Assembly (NCBI GenBank): GCA_021784575.1 | Contig: JAJYHX010000003.1 | Span: 186,001 to 250,000 of the forward strand | Direction: 5' to 3' | DNA length: 64,000 bases | From: Nitrospirota bacterium | GTDB taxonomy: Bacteria > Nitrospirota > JACRHJ01 | Shown here: piece by piece, positions 41,258-51,293 of the stretch | How positions within the stretch are numbered: position 1 is the stretch's first letter | Layout: each line of letters starts with the position of its first letter | Made by a program: the position numbers and the translations under genes | Notes under the pieces: model-generated | Database searches by the model: none | What the model was told of the DNA's origin: nothing | What the model saw: the letters and a program-made list of their open reading frames with translations, nothing else

Positions 41258-42670
41258 TTATATATCGTAATACAGGAAGAACTCGTAGGGATGCGGACGG
41301 AGCCTGAGCGCGTCCACTTCCTTGCTCCTCTTGTACGAGATCCAGGTCTCGATGGCGTCGTCCGTGAAGACGTCGCCCTTCATGAGGAAGTCGTGGTCGT
41401 TCTCGAGGTTGTCGAGCGCGTCCTCAAGGGAGCCGGGCATCGACGGCACGTTCGCGAGCTCTTCCGGAGCGAGATCGTAGATGTCCTTGTCGAGCGGCTC
41501 GCCGGGGTTTATCTTGTTCTCTATGCCGTCCAGGCCGGCCATGAGCATGGCGGCGAAAGCTATGTAGGGGTTGCAGGACGGGTCCGGGAAGCGCACCTCG
41601 ACGCGCTTCGCCTTCGGCGAGGGCGAATACATCGGGATGCGTATCGACGCGCTCCTGTTCCTGCCGGAGTAGGCGAGGTTGACGGGGGCCTCGAAGCCCG
41701 GCACGAGCCTCTTGTAGGAGTTCGTCGTCGGGTTCGTGAGCGCGGCCAGGGCCGGGGCGTGTTTCAGAATTCCGCCGATATACCAAAGGGCCATCTTTGA
41801 AAGACCCGCGTATTCGTTCCCGGCGAAGAGGGGCTTGCCGCCTTTCCAGAGGGACTGGTGCGTGTGCATCCCGGAGCCGTTGTCTCCGAAGAGCGGCTTC
41901 GGCATGAAGGTGACCGTCCTGCCGTTACGTTTGGCGACGTTCTTTATGATGTATTTGAAATACATGAGCTGGTCGGCCATCTTCAACATGCTGTTGAAAC
42001 GCATGTCGATCTCGGCCTGCCCGGCGGTCGCAACCTCGTGGTGCTGGCGCTCGACGTATATGCCCACCTTCTGCATCTCCAGTACCATCTCGGTGCGGAT
42101 GTCTTCCTGGGAGTCCGTCGGCGGAACGGGGAAGTAGCCCTCCTTGTGGCGCGGCTTGTAGCCCAGGTTCGGCCCTTCCTCGCGCCCGGAGTTCCAGATG
42201 CCCTCGACGGAGTCAACGAAGTAGTAGCCGGAGTTCGGGGTCTGGTCGAACATAACGTCGTCGAAGATGAAGAACTCGGCCTCAGGGCCGAAGTAGGCGG
42301 TGTCGGCGATCTTGGAGGACTTCAGATACGCCTCGGCCTTCTGGGCGATGTAGCGCGGGTCGCGGGTGTATTTCTCCTTCGTGATGGGGTCTACGACGTT
42401 GCAGATAAGGCTGATGGTCGGATATTCCGTGAACGGGTCCATGACCGCGGTGTCGGCGTCCGGCACGACAAGCATGTCGGAGGTGTTGATGGACTTCCAG
42501 CCCCTTATCGAGGAGCCGTCAAAACCCAGGCCCTCCTTGAAAATGCCCTCGGTAAGCTCGTCTATCGGGCACGAGAAATGCTGCCACAGGCCGGGAAAAT
42601 CCATGAACTTCATGTCGAACATAGCAGCCTTGTTCTTCTTCGCCATCTCCAGTACTTCTTTTGGTGTCAT
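41258..42670 (-). CDS. glnA: Glutamine synthetase, type I
   Basis: 470 residues, the type I (GSI-beta) length. Joins ammonia to glutamate with ATP as a dodecamer. The nucleotide motif [17 protein letters not shown] is present. Tyr in [10 protein letters not shown] corresponds to the adenylylation site of E. coli (Tyr397), so control by adenylylation is expected. The start at 42670 is 18 bases after glnB, and amt lies upstream, giving an amt-glnB-glnA nitrogen assimilation unit. Confidence 0.97.
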   Translation of the reverse strand: MTPKEVLEMAKKNKAAMFDMKFMDFPGLWQHFSCPIDELTEGIFKEGLGFDGSSIRGWKSINTSDMLVVPDADTAVMDPFTEYPTISLICNVVDPITKEKYTRDPRYIAQKAEAYLKSSKIADTAYFGPEAEFFIFDDVMFDQTPNSGYYFVDSVEGIWNSGREEGPNLGYKPRHKEGYFPVPPTDSQEDIRTEMVLEMQKVGIYVERQHHEVATAGQAEIDMRFNSMLKMADQLMYFKYIIKNVAKRNGRTVTFMPKPLFGDNGSGMHTHQSLWKGGKPLFAGNEYAGLSKMALWYIGGILKHAPALAALTNPTTNSYKRLVPGFEAPVNLAYSGRNRSASIRIPMYSPSPKAKRVEVRFPDPSCNPYIAFAAMLMAGLDGIENKINPGEPLDKDIYDLAPEELANVPSMPGSLEDALDNLENDHDFLMKGDVFTDDAIETWISYKRSKEVDALRLRPHPYEFFLYYDI

Positions 42671-42688
42671 CTCTTTCCTCCTTGTTAA

Positions 42689-43051
<363 letters not shown>

Positions 43052-43119
43052 TCATGCATTTCGGATAAAAACCAACAATATCATCCGTATTCGGATATGG
43101 CAAGGATTCCCCCACGGCT

Positions 43120-44364
43120 TTAGACCTGCCCGACATGCACGCTCTCCTCGGGATAGGCGTCGATGCTGTGAATCGCGAGGTCCGCGCCCCTCATTTCCTG
43201 CTCCTCGGAAAGCCTGAAGCCTATCGTCTTATTGATAATGAAATACACTATCCCTCCGACGGCGAGCGCGTAAACAACCGCCATAAGGCTCCCGGCAAGC
43301 TGGGAAACGAAACTTACTCCGCCCATGCCGCCAAAAAAGCGGCTACCGAATATGCCCGCCGCTATGCCGCCCCAGGTGCCGGTAACCCCGTGAAGCGGCC
43401 ATACGCCTAGCACGTCGTCGATCTTCAATATCTCCTGCTCGATAGTAAATCCTTTTACGAATATGGCCGCCCCAACGCCTCCTGTAACGAGCGCGCCCAG
43501 GGGATGCATTATATCCGAACCGGCGCATATGGCTATTAGGCCCGCCAGGGCGCCGTTATGCACAAAACCGGGGTCGGCCTTCGTCATTATCAGCGCCACG
43601 AGGATGCCGCCGACCATCGCCATCAGGGAGTTCAGCGCAACAAGGCCGGATATGCCGGTAAGGGACTGCGCGCTCATTACGTTAAAACCGAACCAGCCTA
43701 TGGCAAGTATCCAGCTGCCGAGCGAGAGAAACGGTATGCTGCTGATGGGTATGGGATAGCTCTTGCCGCCCGCGCCGTATCGCCCAAGCCTCGGGCCGAG
43801 TATAAGTATCGCCGGAAGCGCCAGCCAGCCGCCCATCGAGTGTACCACCACCGAACCGGCGTAGTCGTGAAAACCGCAGCCGAATATACCCGAGAGCCAG
43901 CCCTGGACGCATATCGCCTGGTGCGACTCGTTGGCCGAAAACCTGCCCCAGATGAGCGACTCGAAGAACGGATAGGCCAGCCCGACGAATATGCCGCCCG
44001 CCAGAACCTGGGGCCAGAACCTCGCCCGCTCGGCGATCCCGCCGGAGATAATCGCCGGTATGCACGCCGCGAACGTCAGAAGGAAAAAGAAATGCACGAG
44101 GTCGAAACCCTGTAGACGCATCAGTTCCGCCGCCGGCCTCAGGAAGCTTATTCCATAGGCGATAGGGAAACCAACCAGGAAATACACTACCGTGGATACC
44201 GCCCAGTCGGAAAGTATCTTCACAAGCGCGTTCACCTGGTTCTTCTTCCTCACCGTGCCAAGCTCAAGAAACGCAAATCCCGCATGCATGGCGAAAATCA
44301 TTACCGCGCCAAGCATCATAAAGAGCACGTCACCGCTTTGCTTCAAGCTTGTAATCTGGTCCAC
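43120..44364 (-). CDS. amt: Ammonium transporter Amt
   Basis: 414 residues from GTG 44364; GGAGGAGGAA directly precedes it, so the upstream ATG-like extension is rejected. About eleven hydrophobic segments. The conserved Asp is in FHDYAGS, the first pore His in VVHSMGGW, and the second in PLHGVTGTWGG. It transports ammonium across the inner membrane. Transcribed ahead of glnB and glnA. A sigma-54-like site stands 36-49 bases upstream of the start, fitting nitrogen control. Confidence 0.96.
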   Translation of the reverse strand: MDQITSLKQSGDVLFMMLGAVMIFAMHAGFAFLELGTVRKKNQVNALVKILSDWAVSTVVYFLVGFPIAYGISFLRPAAELMRLQGFDLVHFFFLLTFAACIPAIISGGIAERARFWPQVLAGGIFVGLAYPFFESLIWGRFSANESHQAICVQGWLSGIFGCGFHDYAGSVVVHSMGGWLALPAILILGPRLGRYGAGGKSYPIPISSIPFLSLGSWILAIGWFGFNVMSAQSLTGISGLVALNSLMAMVGGILVALIMTKADPGFVHNGALAGLIAICAGSDIMHPLGALVTGGVGAAIFVKGFTIEQEILKIDDVLGVWPLHGVTGTWGGIAAGIFGSRFFGGMGGVSFVSQLAGSLMAVVYALAVGGIVYFIINKTIGFRLSEEQEMRGADLAIHSIDAYPEESVHVGQV

Positions 44365-44399
44365 TTCCTCCTCCCAAAGAAAGCTGATAATAAGATAAG

Positions 44400-44413
44400 G
44401 CAAGAAACATGCC
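44400..44413 (-). promoter_or_regulatory. Sigma-54 (-24/-12) promoter of the amt-glnB-glnA unit
   Basis: On the minus strand GGCATGTTTCTTGC has the GG-N10-GC spacing of sigma-54 promoters, with GGCA and TTGC matching the core. The start would fall near 44388, giving a leader of about 25 bases before the amt GTG. An NtrC-type site was not identified. Confidence 0.6.
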
Positions 44414-44541
44414 CGCCGATTCACTGAATAAAGTTATTGAAATAGAAGGAAAGACGAGCAATTATAATCGGATTTGACTATAATTTAAACAATATTTTGA
44501 TTAAAAAAAGACATCTGAATAAAAAAACGGCAAATTACTTC

Positions 44542-45627
44542 TTATCCCAGCGCCCCGGTCAGTTTCTCATCGTCCCATTTCTTCGTTATCACAACCCTCC
44601 CGATTCTCTCCGGGAGAACGAACTTCACCCTGCCGCCTTCGGCCTTTTTGTCGTGCCCGATGGACACAAGCACGGAATCCGGCGAGATGTTTTTCGGGAA
44701 CTCCGTCGGCAGGCCGAACCGGGAAAGGAGCGCTATCAGGCGCTCCGGGACATCGGCGCCGCAAAGACCCTGCGCATGGGCGAGCCTCGCAGCCGCGGCC
44801 ATCCCTATGGACACCGCCTCGCCGTGCCTGTATCCGGTGTAGTCCGTAAGGGACTCAACGGCATGGCCGACGGTATGGCCGAAGTTCAGTATCGCCCGCA
44901 GGCCGCCTTCGCGCTCGTCCGCCCCCACGACCTCCGCCTTTATCGCGCAGGAGGTCTTTATAAGATGCGCGAGCGCCTCCGGCTGCATAGTCAGCACGGC
45001 CTCCGCGTGTTCTTCCAGCCATTCAAAGAACTCCGCGTCCCGTATCACGCCGTACTTAACAACTTCCGCAAGACCGGAGACGAACTCCGCCTTCGGGAGG
45101 GTATTCAGCACGTCTACGTCCGCCAGCACGAGCCTCGGCTGGTGGAACGCGCCGACCATGTTCTTCCCGAGCGGGCGGTTGACGCCGGTCTTGCCGCCGA
45201 CGGAGGAATCCACCTGGGCAAGGAGCGTCGTCGGAACCTGTATGAAGTCTATGCCGCGCATGAAGGTCGCGGCGGCAAAGCCCGTGATGTCCCCTATCAC
45301 TCCGCCGCCGAGGGCGACGAGAAAGGACTTCCTGTCGAAACCTTCCGCGAGGAGCCAGTCGTAGATGCGCGCCATGCTCTCGATTGTCTTGAACTTCTCG
45401 CCGTCGGGGAGGGAAAACATCGAGACCTCGTATCCCGCGGCGCGCATGGACTCTCCTGCCTGCTTGCCGTATATCGGGCCGACGATTTCGTTGGTCAGTA
45501 TCCCGGCGCGGCCTTGAAGCCCGGCGCGGTTGATCCTCTCGCCAAGAGAGCCAAGAAGCCCCTGGCCGATGAATATGTCGTATGAACGCGAGCCGAGTTC
45601 GACCCTTACGGTTTCCAAGAATCCCAC
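44542..45627 (-). CDS. aroB: 3-Dehydroquinate synthase
   Basis: 361 residues. Converts DAHP to 3-dehydroquinate in the shikimate pathway, with NAD and zinc. LALGGGVIGDITGFAAATFMRG is the NAD-binding block and GHAVE supplies a zinc ligand region. The GTG at 45627 begins 1 base after the aroK stop; a TTG at 45618 has a better spaced AGGTGGG and may be the true start, which would shorten it by three residues. Order aroC-aroK-aroB. Confidence 0.95.
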   Translation of the reverse strand: MGFLETVRVELGSRSYDIFIGQGLLGSLGERINRAGLQGRAGILTNEIVGPIYGKQAGESMRAAGYEVSMFSLPDGEKFKTIESMARIYDWLLAEGFDRKSFLVALGGGVIGDITGFAAATFMRGIDFIQVPTTLLAQVDSSVGGKTGVNRPLGKNMVGAFHQPRLVLADVDVLNTLPKAEFVSGLAEVVKYGVIRDAEFFEWLEEHAEAVLTMQPEALAHLIKTSCAIKAEVVGADEREGGLRAILNFGHTVGHAVESLTDYTGYRHGEAVSIGMAAAARLAHAQGLCGADVPERLIALLSRFGLPTEFPKNISPDSVLVSIGHDKKAEGGRVKFVLPERIGRVVITKKWDDEKLTGALG

Positions 45628-45628
45628 C

Positions 45629-46135
45629 TCATCGGTTTGCCGTGAGCCTGATTATTTCTTCCGCGACGTCCCTGGGCGTCATGGCCGTGGTGTCGATGGT
45701 AAAATCCGCCTTACTGTAGAACCGCTCCCTCGCGCCCATAAGCTCGACAATCCTCGACATCGGGTCCGGCACGTTAAGGAGCGGCCTGTTGGCGGAGTTC
45801 CCGACCCTTTTCACTATGGCGTCGGGCGCCGCCGTAAGGCATACAATCACCCCGCCCGCTCTCATCGCCTCGATATTCCGCTCGTCGATTACGGCCCCGC
45901 CACCGGCGGAGATTACAAGCCCCGGCCTTCCGGACAGCTCGTTTATCTTCTCCCGTTCCAGCGTCCGGAAATAAGCCTCGCCCATCTCGGAGAATATGCG
46001 CGGGATGGAGACGCCCTGCTCGCGCTCTATCTCCTCGTCCACGTCTGCGAAAGCGTATCCGAGCCTGCGGGCGAGGATCCTGCCCGCCGTCGTCTTGCCC
46101 GTTCCCATGAAGCCGACCAGAGCTATGTTACGCAC
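45629..46135 (-). CDS. aroK: Shikimate kinase
   Basis: 168 residues. P-loop GFMGTGKTTAGR, with the substrate-binding DVDEEIEREQG and GGGAVIDERN motifs. Phosphorylates shikimate with ATP. GTG start immediately after the TAA stop of aroC, so translation is coupled by re-initiation. AroK and aroB are commonly next to pilMNOPQ in proteobacteria, and here the pil genes lie on the same strand further upstream. Confidence 0.95.
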   Translation of the reverse strand: MRNIALVGFMGTGKTTAGRILARRLGYAFADVDEEIEREQGVSIPRIFSEMGEAYFRTLEREKINELSGRPGLVISAGGGAVIDERNIEAMRAGGVIVCLTAAPDAIVKRVGNSANRPLLNVPDPMSRIVELMGARERFYSKADFTIDTTAMTPRDVAEEIIRLTANR

Positions 46136-47293
46136 TTAGAATTTTCTCACCTGCTCCATATACCCGTCGTAGTTCCGCCTCATCTCCGCCAGGCTGTCTC
46201 CGCCGAACTTCTCGCGCATGGCCTGGGCAATAACAAACGCCGCTGCGGCCTCGCCGACCACAGCCGCAGCGGGCACGGCGCAGGTGTCCGAGCGCTCCAC
46301 GGACGCCTTGAATGCCCGATGGCTTTTCGTGTCAACGGAACTAAGCGGCTTGTAGAGTGTCGGTATCGGCTTCATCGCGGCCCGGATTATTATCGCCTCT
46401 CCGTTGGACATCCCGCCCTCTATGCCGCCGGCGTTGTTCGTCCTGCGGAAATACCCATTCCGGCCGTGGAATATCCCGTCGTGCACCGCCGAGCCGGGCA
46501 GCCTCGCCGCCTGGAAACCAATGCCGATTTCGACCCCCTTTATCGCCTGTATGCTCATCAACGCACCGGCCAGCATACCGTCCAGGGTCAGATCCCTCGA
46601 AGCGAATGTCCCAAGTCCCGGTGGAACGCCGAGCGCTGTCACCTCGAACACCCCGCCCAGCGAATCCCCGTCTTTTTTCGCGCGGTCTATAACCTCCACC
46701 ATGTTCATGGAGGCCCCTTCGTCCGGGCACCGCACCGGCGATGCCTCCGCGCGACTGAAAAGCGCGGACGGCTTTCCTTTAATCTCCGCGCGTATCCCGC
46801 CTATCTCCAGCACCCAGCTTACCACGGAAATACCGAACGGGGCGAGCATGGCCCTGGCCGCCGCGCCCACGGCTACGCGCATCGCGGTCTCGCGGGCGCT
46901 TGCGCGCTCAAGCACGTTCCTCGCGTCGTCATGGCCGTATTTCATCATGCCGGAGAGGTCTGCATGGCCCGGACGGGGGCGCGTAACGGTCTCGGCCTTC
47001 CCGAAGTCCGAAGCGTCCGGCGACATCCGCTCTTTCCAGTTCTCCCAGTCCCGGTTCTTAACGACCAGGCCTACAGGCGCGCCGGTGGTCTTTCCCCACC
47101 GGACTCCGGAGACTATGCGCGCGGTGTCGGATTCTATTTTCATCCTGCCGCCGCGCCCGTGGCCCTTCTGCCTGCGGGCAAGCTCGCGCGATATGGCCTC
47201 CTCCGGCAGTTCGACTCCGGCGGGAAGGCCGTCGATTATCCCAAGGAGCTCCTGCCCGTGGGATTCGCCTGAGGTTAAATAACGTAGTGTCAT
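46136..47293 (-). CDS. aroC: Chorismate synthase
   Basis: 385 residues from ATG 47293; the longer open frame includes an intergenic repeat. SGESHGQELLGIIDGLPAG at the N-terminus, RPGHADLSGMMKYGHDDARN and the C-terminal FVIAQAMREKFGGDS are typical. It makes chorismate from EPSP with reduced FMN. First gene of the aroC-aroK-aroB run. AAGGAA lies upstream as the ribosome binding site. Confidence 0.95.
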   Translation of the reverse strand: MTLRYLTSGESHGQELLGIIDGLPAGVELPEEAISRELARRQKGHGRGGRMKIESDTARIVSGVRWGKTTGAPVGLVVKNRDWENWKERMSPDASDFGKAETVTRPRPGHADLSGMMKYGHDDARNVLERASARETAMRVAVGAAARAMLAPFGISVVSWVLEIGGIRAEIKGKPSALFSRAEASPVRCPDEGASMNMVEVIDRAKKDGDSLGGVFEVTALGVPPGLGTFASRDLTLDGMLAGALMSIQAIKGVEIGIGFQAARLPGSAVHDGIFHGRNGYFRRTNNAGGIEGGMSNGEAIIIRAAMKPIPTLYKPLSSVDTKSHRAFKASVERSDTCAVPAAAVVGEAAAAFVIAQAMREKFGGDSLAEMRRNYDGYMEQVRKF

Positions 47294-47335
47294 ATATTCG
47301 GGTTCCTTGTAGTAACGCCCCCGCCTTCGGCACCA

Positions 47336-47369
47336 CCTCTTAAGATTAAGAGGGGGTTGGGGGGAGTTA
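47336..47369. repeat. Second copy of the CCTCTT/AAGAGG repeat
   Basis: CTCTTAA-GATT-AAGAGG inverted arms followed by GGGTTGGGGGGAGTTATG. It matches the element at 41215-41250 in arms and in the following G-rich run, though it is less perfect. Confidence 0.55.
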
Positions 47370-47371
47370 TG

Positions 47372-47404
47372 AAAAAAAATGCGCCCCACTCAAGGGCGCA
47401 TTTT
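47372..47404 (-). terminator. Rho-independent terminator of the pil operon
   Basis: AAAATGCGCCC and GGGCGCATTTT are inverted complements around a 7-base loop; on the minus strand the stem is followed by a run of T. It lies 28 bases after the pilQ stop. Confidence 0.85.
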
Positions 47405-47431
47405 AAACCGTCGCATGTCAATTTGCAAGGG

Positions 47432-49864
47432 CTAAAGCTCTGTAGGCGCCACCAGTTTAGGAGTAATGAATATCAGCAGTTCCGACTGGGGCTGGTTCAC
47501 GGTCTGGCTCTTGAACAGCCATCCCAGCAGCGGTATCTTGCCGAGTATCGGGACCTCGGACACGGACCTGTCGTTGGTTTTTGTGAAGACCCCGCCCAGG
47601 ACAATGGTATCGCCGTTCTTGACTATGACGCTGGTAGTGACGGACTTTGTGTCTATTGACGCCACCGCAGAAGACCCGGTAGGCGGAGACGAAGGGGTAT
47701 TGTCCGTAGCGACTATGTCCATGTTTATGAGGTTGTTGCCGGTTACGCGCGGCGTGACGGTAAGGCTCAGGTTCGCGTTTAACGGCGATGGCGCCGTTCC
47801 CGCCGCCGACGTGGTCTGGACATACAGGGTCTCGCCGGATACTATCATGGCGGGCTTGTTCTCAAGCGTCATAACCTTCGGCGCGGCGAGCGTCTCAATC
47901 TTGTTTATCGATTCCAGGGCCTGTATCGTGAGGTCCAGGTTGACTCCTTTTATGAGATGGCCCCAGGCGAAACTTCCCGCGGCGCCTCCGCCGGCCAGCG
48001 CTGCAAGTTCCGACGGTAAATTCAGCTGATAGGTCTCCGGGGTGCCGGATACGGGAGTGATCCCCATCTGTCCCGTGGTGATTCCATTGCCGGCGGCTCC
48101 GCCAAGCACACCGATATTGGGGTTGTGGCTTGAGTCTTTCGTAAGGCCCCATGTTACGCCGAGCGACCTGCTGTATCCCACGTCAACCGTCACTATCTTG
48201 GCTTCTATCAATACCTGTTTCACTTCCCTGTCGAGTATCTTAATCAGGGTCTTGACCTTTTTGAGGTTCTGAGGTATGTCCGTTACAATAAGCTCGTTGG
48301 TGCTTTCGTTTGCTATTATGTCGCCCCTTGAAGAAAGGACCTTCTTTATCTTCGGTTCGAGATCCGACGCCTTGGAGAAACTGATCTTGAACGTCTCGGT
48401 ATACAGGTTTTCCGCCTGCATCTCCAGTTTTTTCTGCGCCGCCTCCTGCTGAAGCTCGCGCCTCCTCTCGGCATCGAGCTTAGACTTCGAGGCGACCCTC
48501 ATGACGTTTCCCTGTATAACCTTGTCGAGGTTGTAAATCCGAAGCAGGGTGTCCAGCGCCTGGTCCCACGGCACATTGTCCAGCTTCATTGTCACCTTCC
48601 CTTTGACGTCCGACGGATCCATTATCAGGTTCATGCCCGCCACGTCCGCCAGAAGCTTTATAACCTTGTCGAGGTCGGCGTCCTGGATGTCGAAGGAAAT
48701 CTTGCCGCCGGTATATTTCTTCTTGGGAATGCCCATGACTTCATCGCTGTCCGCAGGCACGGAATCGGCTGTCTGTTTCGATGAAATGGTCGTCTTCCCG
48801 GCCGTCCTGGAAATATATATATTGACAGGCTTCGCCTCGCTCTCCGCGGCCCGGTTCGGGTTTTTTACCGGCACGGGACTGGCGGCGGGTTTGACAACCT
48901 CCGCCGGCTGAGCGGCTGCGGCAGGCGAAAGCTTCTTCGCGCCGGGCGGGAATACGCTTATTGTAAGAGTACTGCCTTCGTTTTTCACGTCGTATTCGTA
49001 TGGCCCTTTGACGTCGAGCACTACCCTGACCTTGCCCGGCGGCTCCCTGTGCAGGGCCATGCGGACATCCCTTAGCACCTTCGCATGGACGTCAAAGGTT
49101 TCCTTCGGCTTTACCGACCCCATGCCTGCAAGGTCAACCACGAGCCTGTCCGAGCCGAGCCTGAATATATCCGGGTTTTTTATCGCGCCGTCCCCTTCGA
49201 GGCGCACACCGGATATGTCGCCCTCCTTAAAGAAGGATATGCCTGTCAGCGTCCTGGCCTCAGGGAGCGCGGGTTTGACGGCTGGAGGCGTCACGGCGGG
49301 TTTATTAGTGGCGGGGCCGGGAGTCTCCGTTATGCCCGCGGCAGGCGCGGTTTGTTCCGCCGTCTTGGCCTCGGCTATTTTCTTCTGCTGGTTCTTCGCC
49401 GCCTCCACATCCGGCTTCGCGCCCGGCAGGATATACTTTTTCGTCTTGCTCAAGAGGATATGTATGGTGGACTTGTCCTGGGTTACGATATGTTCTGCGT
49501 TTGTGTTCAGAATTATCTTTATCCTGGTAACATCCTTCGCGTTTTTCGCCTTGTGAGTGAGGATGTAGAACACGGGCCCCTTGTCCACGTCCATCCTGCG
49601 CGGTGTTGCGCCGGGTTCGACCCCGGCCAGGTCTACCGTGAGCGTGGGGGGTTCCTGTTGTCTCGATATGGTGAATATCACGGGTTTGTCCGTGGTGATG
49701 ACTACGTCGGCGCTCTTTTTATGGTCAACGACGTCCACCTTCTTCAGGACAGCGAGACCCTTCCCTCCGGCTTCATACTCCCGGCCCCCTGCGCATGCCG
49801 AAAGGAACAGGGCGCAGAAAAGTAAAAACAGAAAAGATTTTTTAATCCGTCCGGCGTCCGCCAT
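47432..49864 (-). CDS. pilQ: Type IV pilus secretin PilQ
   Basis: 810 residues. Begins with a lipoprotein-type signal (FLLFCALFLSAC, lipobox LSAC). Two AMIN-type domains occupy about 40-330, then a secretin/STN domain (ISFDIQDADLDKVIKLLADVAGMN), an N1 domain and the secretin pore (EAKIVTVDVGYSRSLGVTWG; VPILGKIPLLGWLF near the end). Forms the multimeric outer membrane pore for the pilus. One-base overlap with the pilP stop. Final gene of pilM-N-O-P-Q. Confidence 0.95.
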   Translation of the reverse strand: MADAGRIKKSFLFLLFCALFLSACAGGREYEAGGKGLAVLKKVDVVDHKKSADVVITTDKPVIFTISRQQEPPTLTVDLAGVEPGATPRRMDVDKGPVFYILTHKAKNAKDVTRIKIILNTNAEHIVTQDKSTIHILLSKTKKYILPGAKPDVEAAKNQQKKIAEAKTAEQTAPAAGITETPGPATNKPAVTPPAVKPALPEARTLTGISFFKEGDISGVRLEGDGAIKNPDIFRLGSDRLVVDLAGMGSVKPKETFDVHAKVLRDVRMALHREPPGKVRVVLDVKGPYEYDVKNEGSTLTISVFPPGAKKLSPAAAAQPAEVVKPAASPVPVKNPNRAAESEAKPVNIYISRTAGKTTISSKQTADSVPADSDEVMGIPKKKYTGGKISFDIQDADLDKVIKLLADVAGMNLIMDPSDVKGKVTMKLDNVPWDQALDTLLRIYNLDKVIQGNVMRVASKSKLDAERRRELQQEAAQKKLEMQAENLYTETFKISFSKASDLEPKIKKVLSSRGDIIANESTNELIVTDIPQNLKKVKTLIKILDREVKQVLIEAKIVTVDVGYSRSLGVTWGLTKDSSHNPNIGVLGGAAGNGITTGQMGITPVSGTPETYQLNLPSELAALAGGGAAGSFAWGHLIKGVNLDLTIQALESINKIETLAAPKVMTLENKPAMIVSGETLYVQTTSAAGTAPSPLNANLSLTVTPRVTGNNLINMDIVATDNTPSSPPTGSSAVASIDTKSVTTSVIVKNGDTIVLGGVFTKTNDRSVSEVPILGKIPLLGWLFKSQTVNQPQSELLIFITPKLVAPTEL

Positions 49865-50706
49865 TACTCCGCCTCCTTGTGCAATGGTAAGACTACGTTA
49901 TTGGTCTCCACGTCGCCAAGGATGTCCTTGATCTTTTCGGTAACGTAGACCCTGCTTCTTGTAATCCTGGCAATCCAGCCACCCTTGTCGCCCACGTGCT
50001 GGCCCGGCCTGACGGTATAGGCCCGCCCGTCGGGGGTAAACATCAACGCCCTGAAGCCCTTCCTGTTCCAGAGTATGGCCTCCACCCTTAGATTCTCTGC
50101 CGGCACTCTTTCGAGAGGCCCGGCATTCGGCGGTATCGGCGGATATACCTTCGGCACCTTGAACGGAGACATGAAGGGGTCTCTTTTGTTGAGCGGGGAA
50201 TAGACGTAGGTCACTGCCGGGCCTGAAAGCACTGTCGTCTTCAGGAGCTGCGCGGCCTTCCCGTAAAGATCTATCTCCTTCTGCGCGATGTCCACGGCGG
50301 CGGCGTCCTTTTTGCTTTTGGCCGCAGCGAGGGCTTTCTGCTCGTCGCCCAGCTTAAGCTGAACGTACGACTCGGCGTCGGTCTGGGAGAGCTTCGTGTT
50401 TTTTACGAAGTCTTCCGCCGAAGCGTATTGCACTTCCTTGCCCCCTTCCACCGTCTTTATCACAGCCGGCCCAGCAGGTTTTCCGGGCGCCGGCTTATTC
50501 CCGTGCGCGCCCACGGGCGCGGCGGGCTTCTTGGCGGCGGCAGGTTTTTGTCCCTTGTGCCCTGGGCCTGTCGGCGCGCCCAGCTTCATCGTAATTTTTG
50601 TCTTTGCGGCATTCCGGGCCTGAAATCTCCGGTAAAGGTAGGACCCGGCGGCCGCGACAACAATAACCGCCAGCAGAACTATCAGTATCTTGGTCCTCTT
50701 TTCCAC
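49864..50706 (-). CDS. pilP: Type IV pilus lipoprotein-like protein PilP
   Basis: 280 residues, GTG start directly after the pilO TAA. One N-terminal membrane segment (LIVLLAVIVVAAAGSYLYR), a Pro-Ala-Lys-rich linker and a C-terminal beta domain with RDPFMSPF and VRPGQHVGDKGGWIARI, typical of PilP. It lacks the usual lipobox and is anchored by a membrane helix instead, which differs from Pseudomonas PilP. Links the PilMNO complex to PilQ. Confidence 0.85.
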   Translation of the reverse strand: MEKRTKILIVLLAVIVVAAAGSYLYRRFQARNAAKTKITMKLGAPTGPGHKGQKPAAAKKPAAPVGAHGNKPAPGKPAGPAVIKTVEGGKEVQYASAEDFVKNTKLSQTDAESYVQLKLGDEQKALAAAKSKKDAAAVDIAQKEIDLYGKAAQLLKTTVLSGPAVTYVYSPLNKRDPFMSPFKVPKVYPPIPPNAGPLERVPAENLRVEAILWNRKGFRALMFTPDGRAYTVRPGQHVGDKGGWIARITRSRVYVTEKIKDILGDVETNNVVLPLHKEAE

Positions 50707-51285
50707 TTATTTACCTCCGCCGGACGTATATGCCAGCACTGTGAACTTTATCGGGAGGTCCATTTTTACGCCCTTTACCTTCCCGGACGAAATGTCGAGT
50801 TCGGAAACAGCGAGCATCCTCGTCATGTTATCGAGCTGCTCCATAAATTTTCCCAGGTCGTGATAGCCGCCCTCGGCCTGCACGTTTACGGGAGTCTCGA
50901 TATAGAGTCCGCCCGGCCCGGTATTGTTGGCGCCGGCCTGAACGGATTTCACGGTGAGGCCGCTCTCAATGGCCGCCTTCTTTATGGTGTCCGGGGCTCC
51001 CACGCCTTCCGAGGGCGAGGGGAGTTTGTCCGTGGCCAGTTTCAGCTCCTGCTGTAGGGTTACGTTTTCGGCCTTGAGCTCCGGGAGCTTGCTCTCCATA
51101 AGCCGGCTCTTGGATATTTCGCTCTGGTTCTTCTGGATTTCCGCGTTAAGACTGGAGATCACCTTCTCGCCCGGCATATAGACCAGGTAGACGAACAAAC
51201 CCGCTATGACAAGAGGGATGACAAGCAGAAGGAGCGCCTGCTGCTTCGGCGGAATCTTTTTTAATTTGTCCTGGATTGCGCTCAT
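50707..51285 (-). CDS. pilO: Type IV pilus inner membrane protein PilO
   Basis: 192 residues; AGGAGG precedes the ATG. One N-terminal membrane helix (LLLLVIPLVIAGLFVYLVYM), a coiled coil, then the alpha-beta PilO domain (VQAEGGYHDLGKFMEQLDNM). Pairs with PilN as the periplasmic alignment complex. Confidence 0.92.
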   Translation of the reverse strand: MSAIQDKLKKIPPKQQALLLLVIPLVIAGLFVYLVYMPGEKVISSLNAEIQKNQSEISKSRLMESKLPELKAENVTLQQELKLATDKLPSPSEGVGAPDTIKKAAIESGLTVKSVQAGANNTGPGGLYIETPVNVQAEGGYHDLGKFMEQLDNMTRMLAVSELDISSGKVKGVKMDLPIKFTVLAYTSGGGK

Positions 51286-51293
51286 GTTCCCTC

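Noticed and set aside
44497-47272. Long plus-strand open frames (362 and 580 codons) opposite aroB, aroK and aroC
   Set aside because: They lie fully antisense to recognised shikimate genes, have no domain, and come from high GC content and third-position bias.
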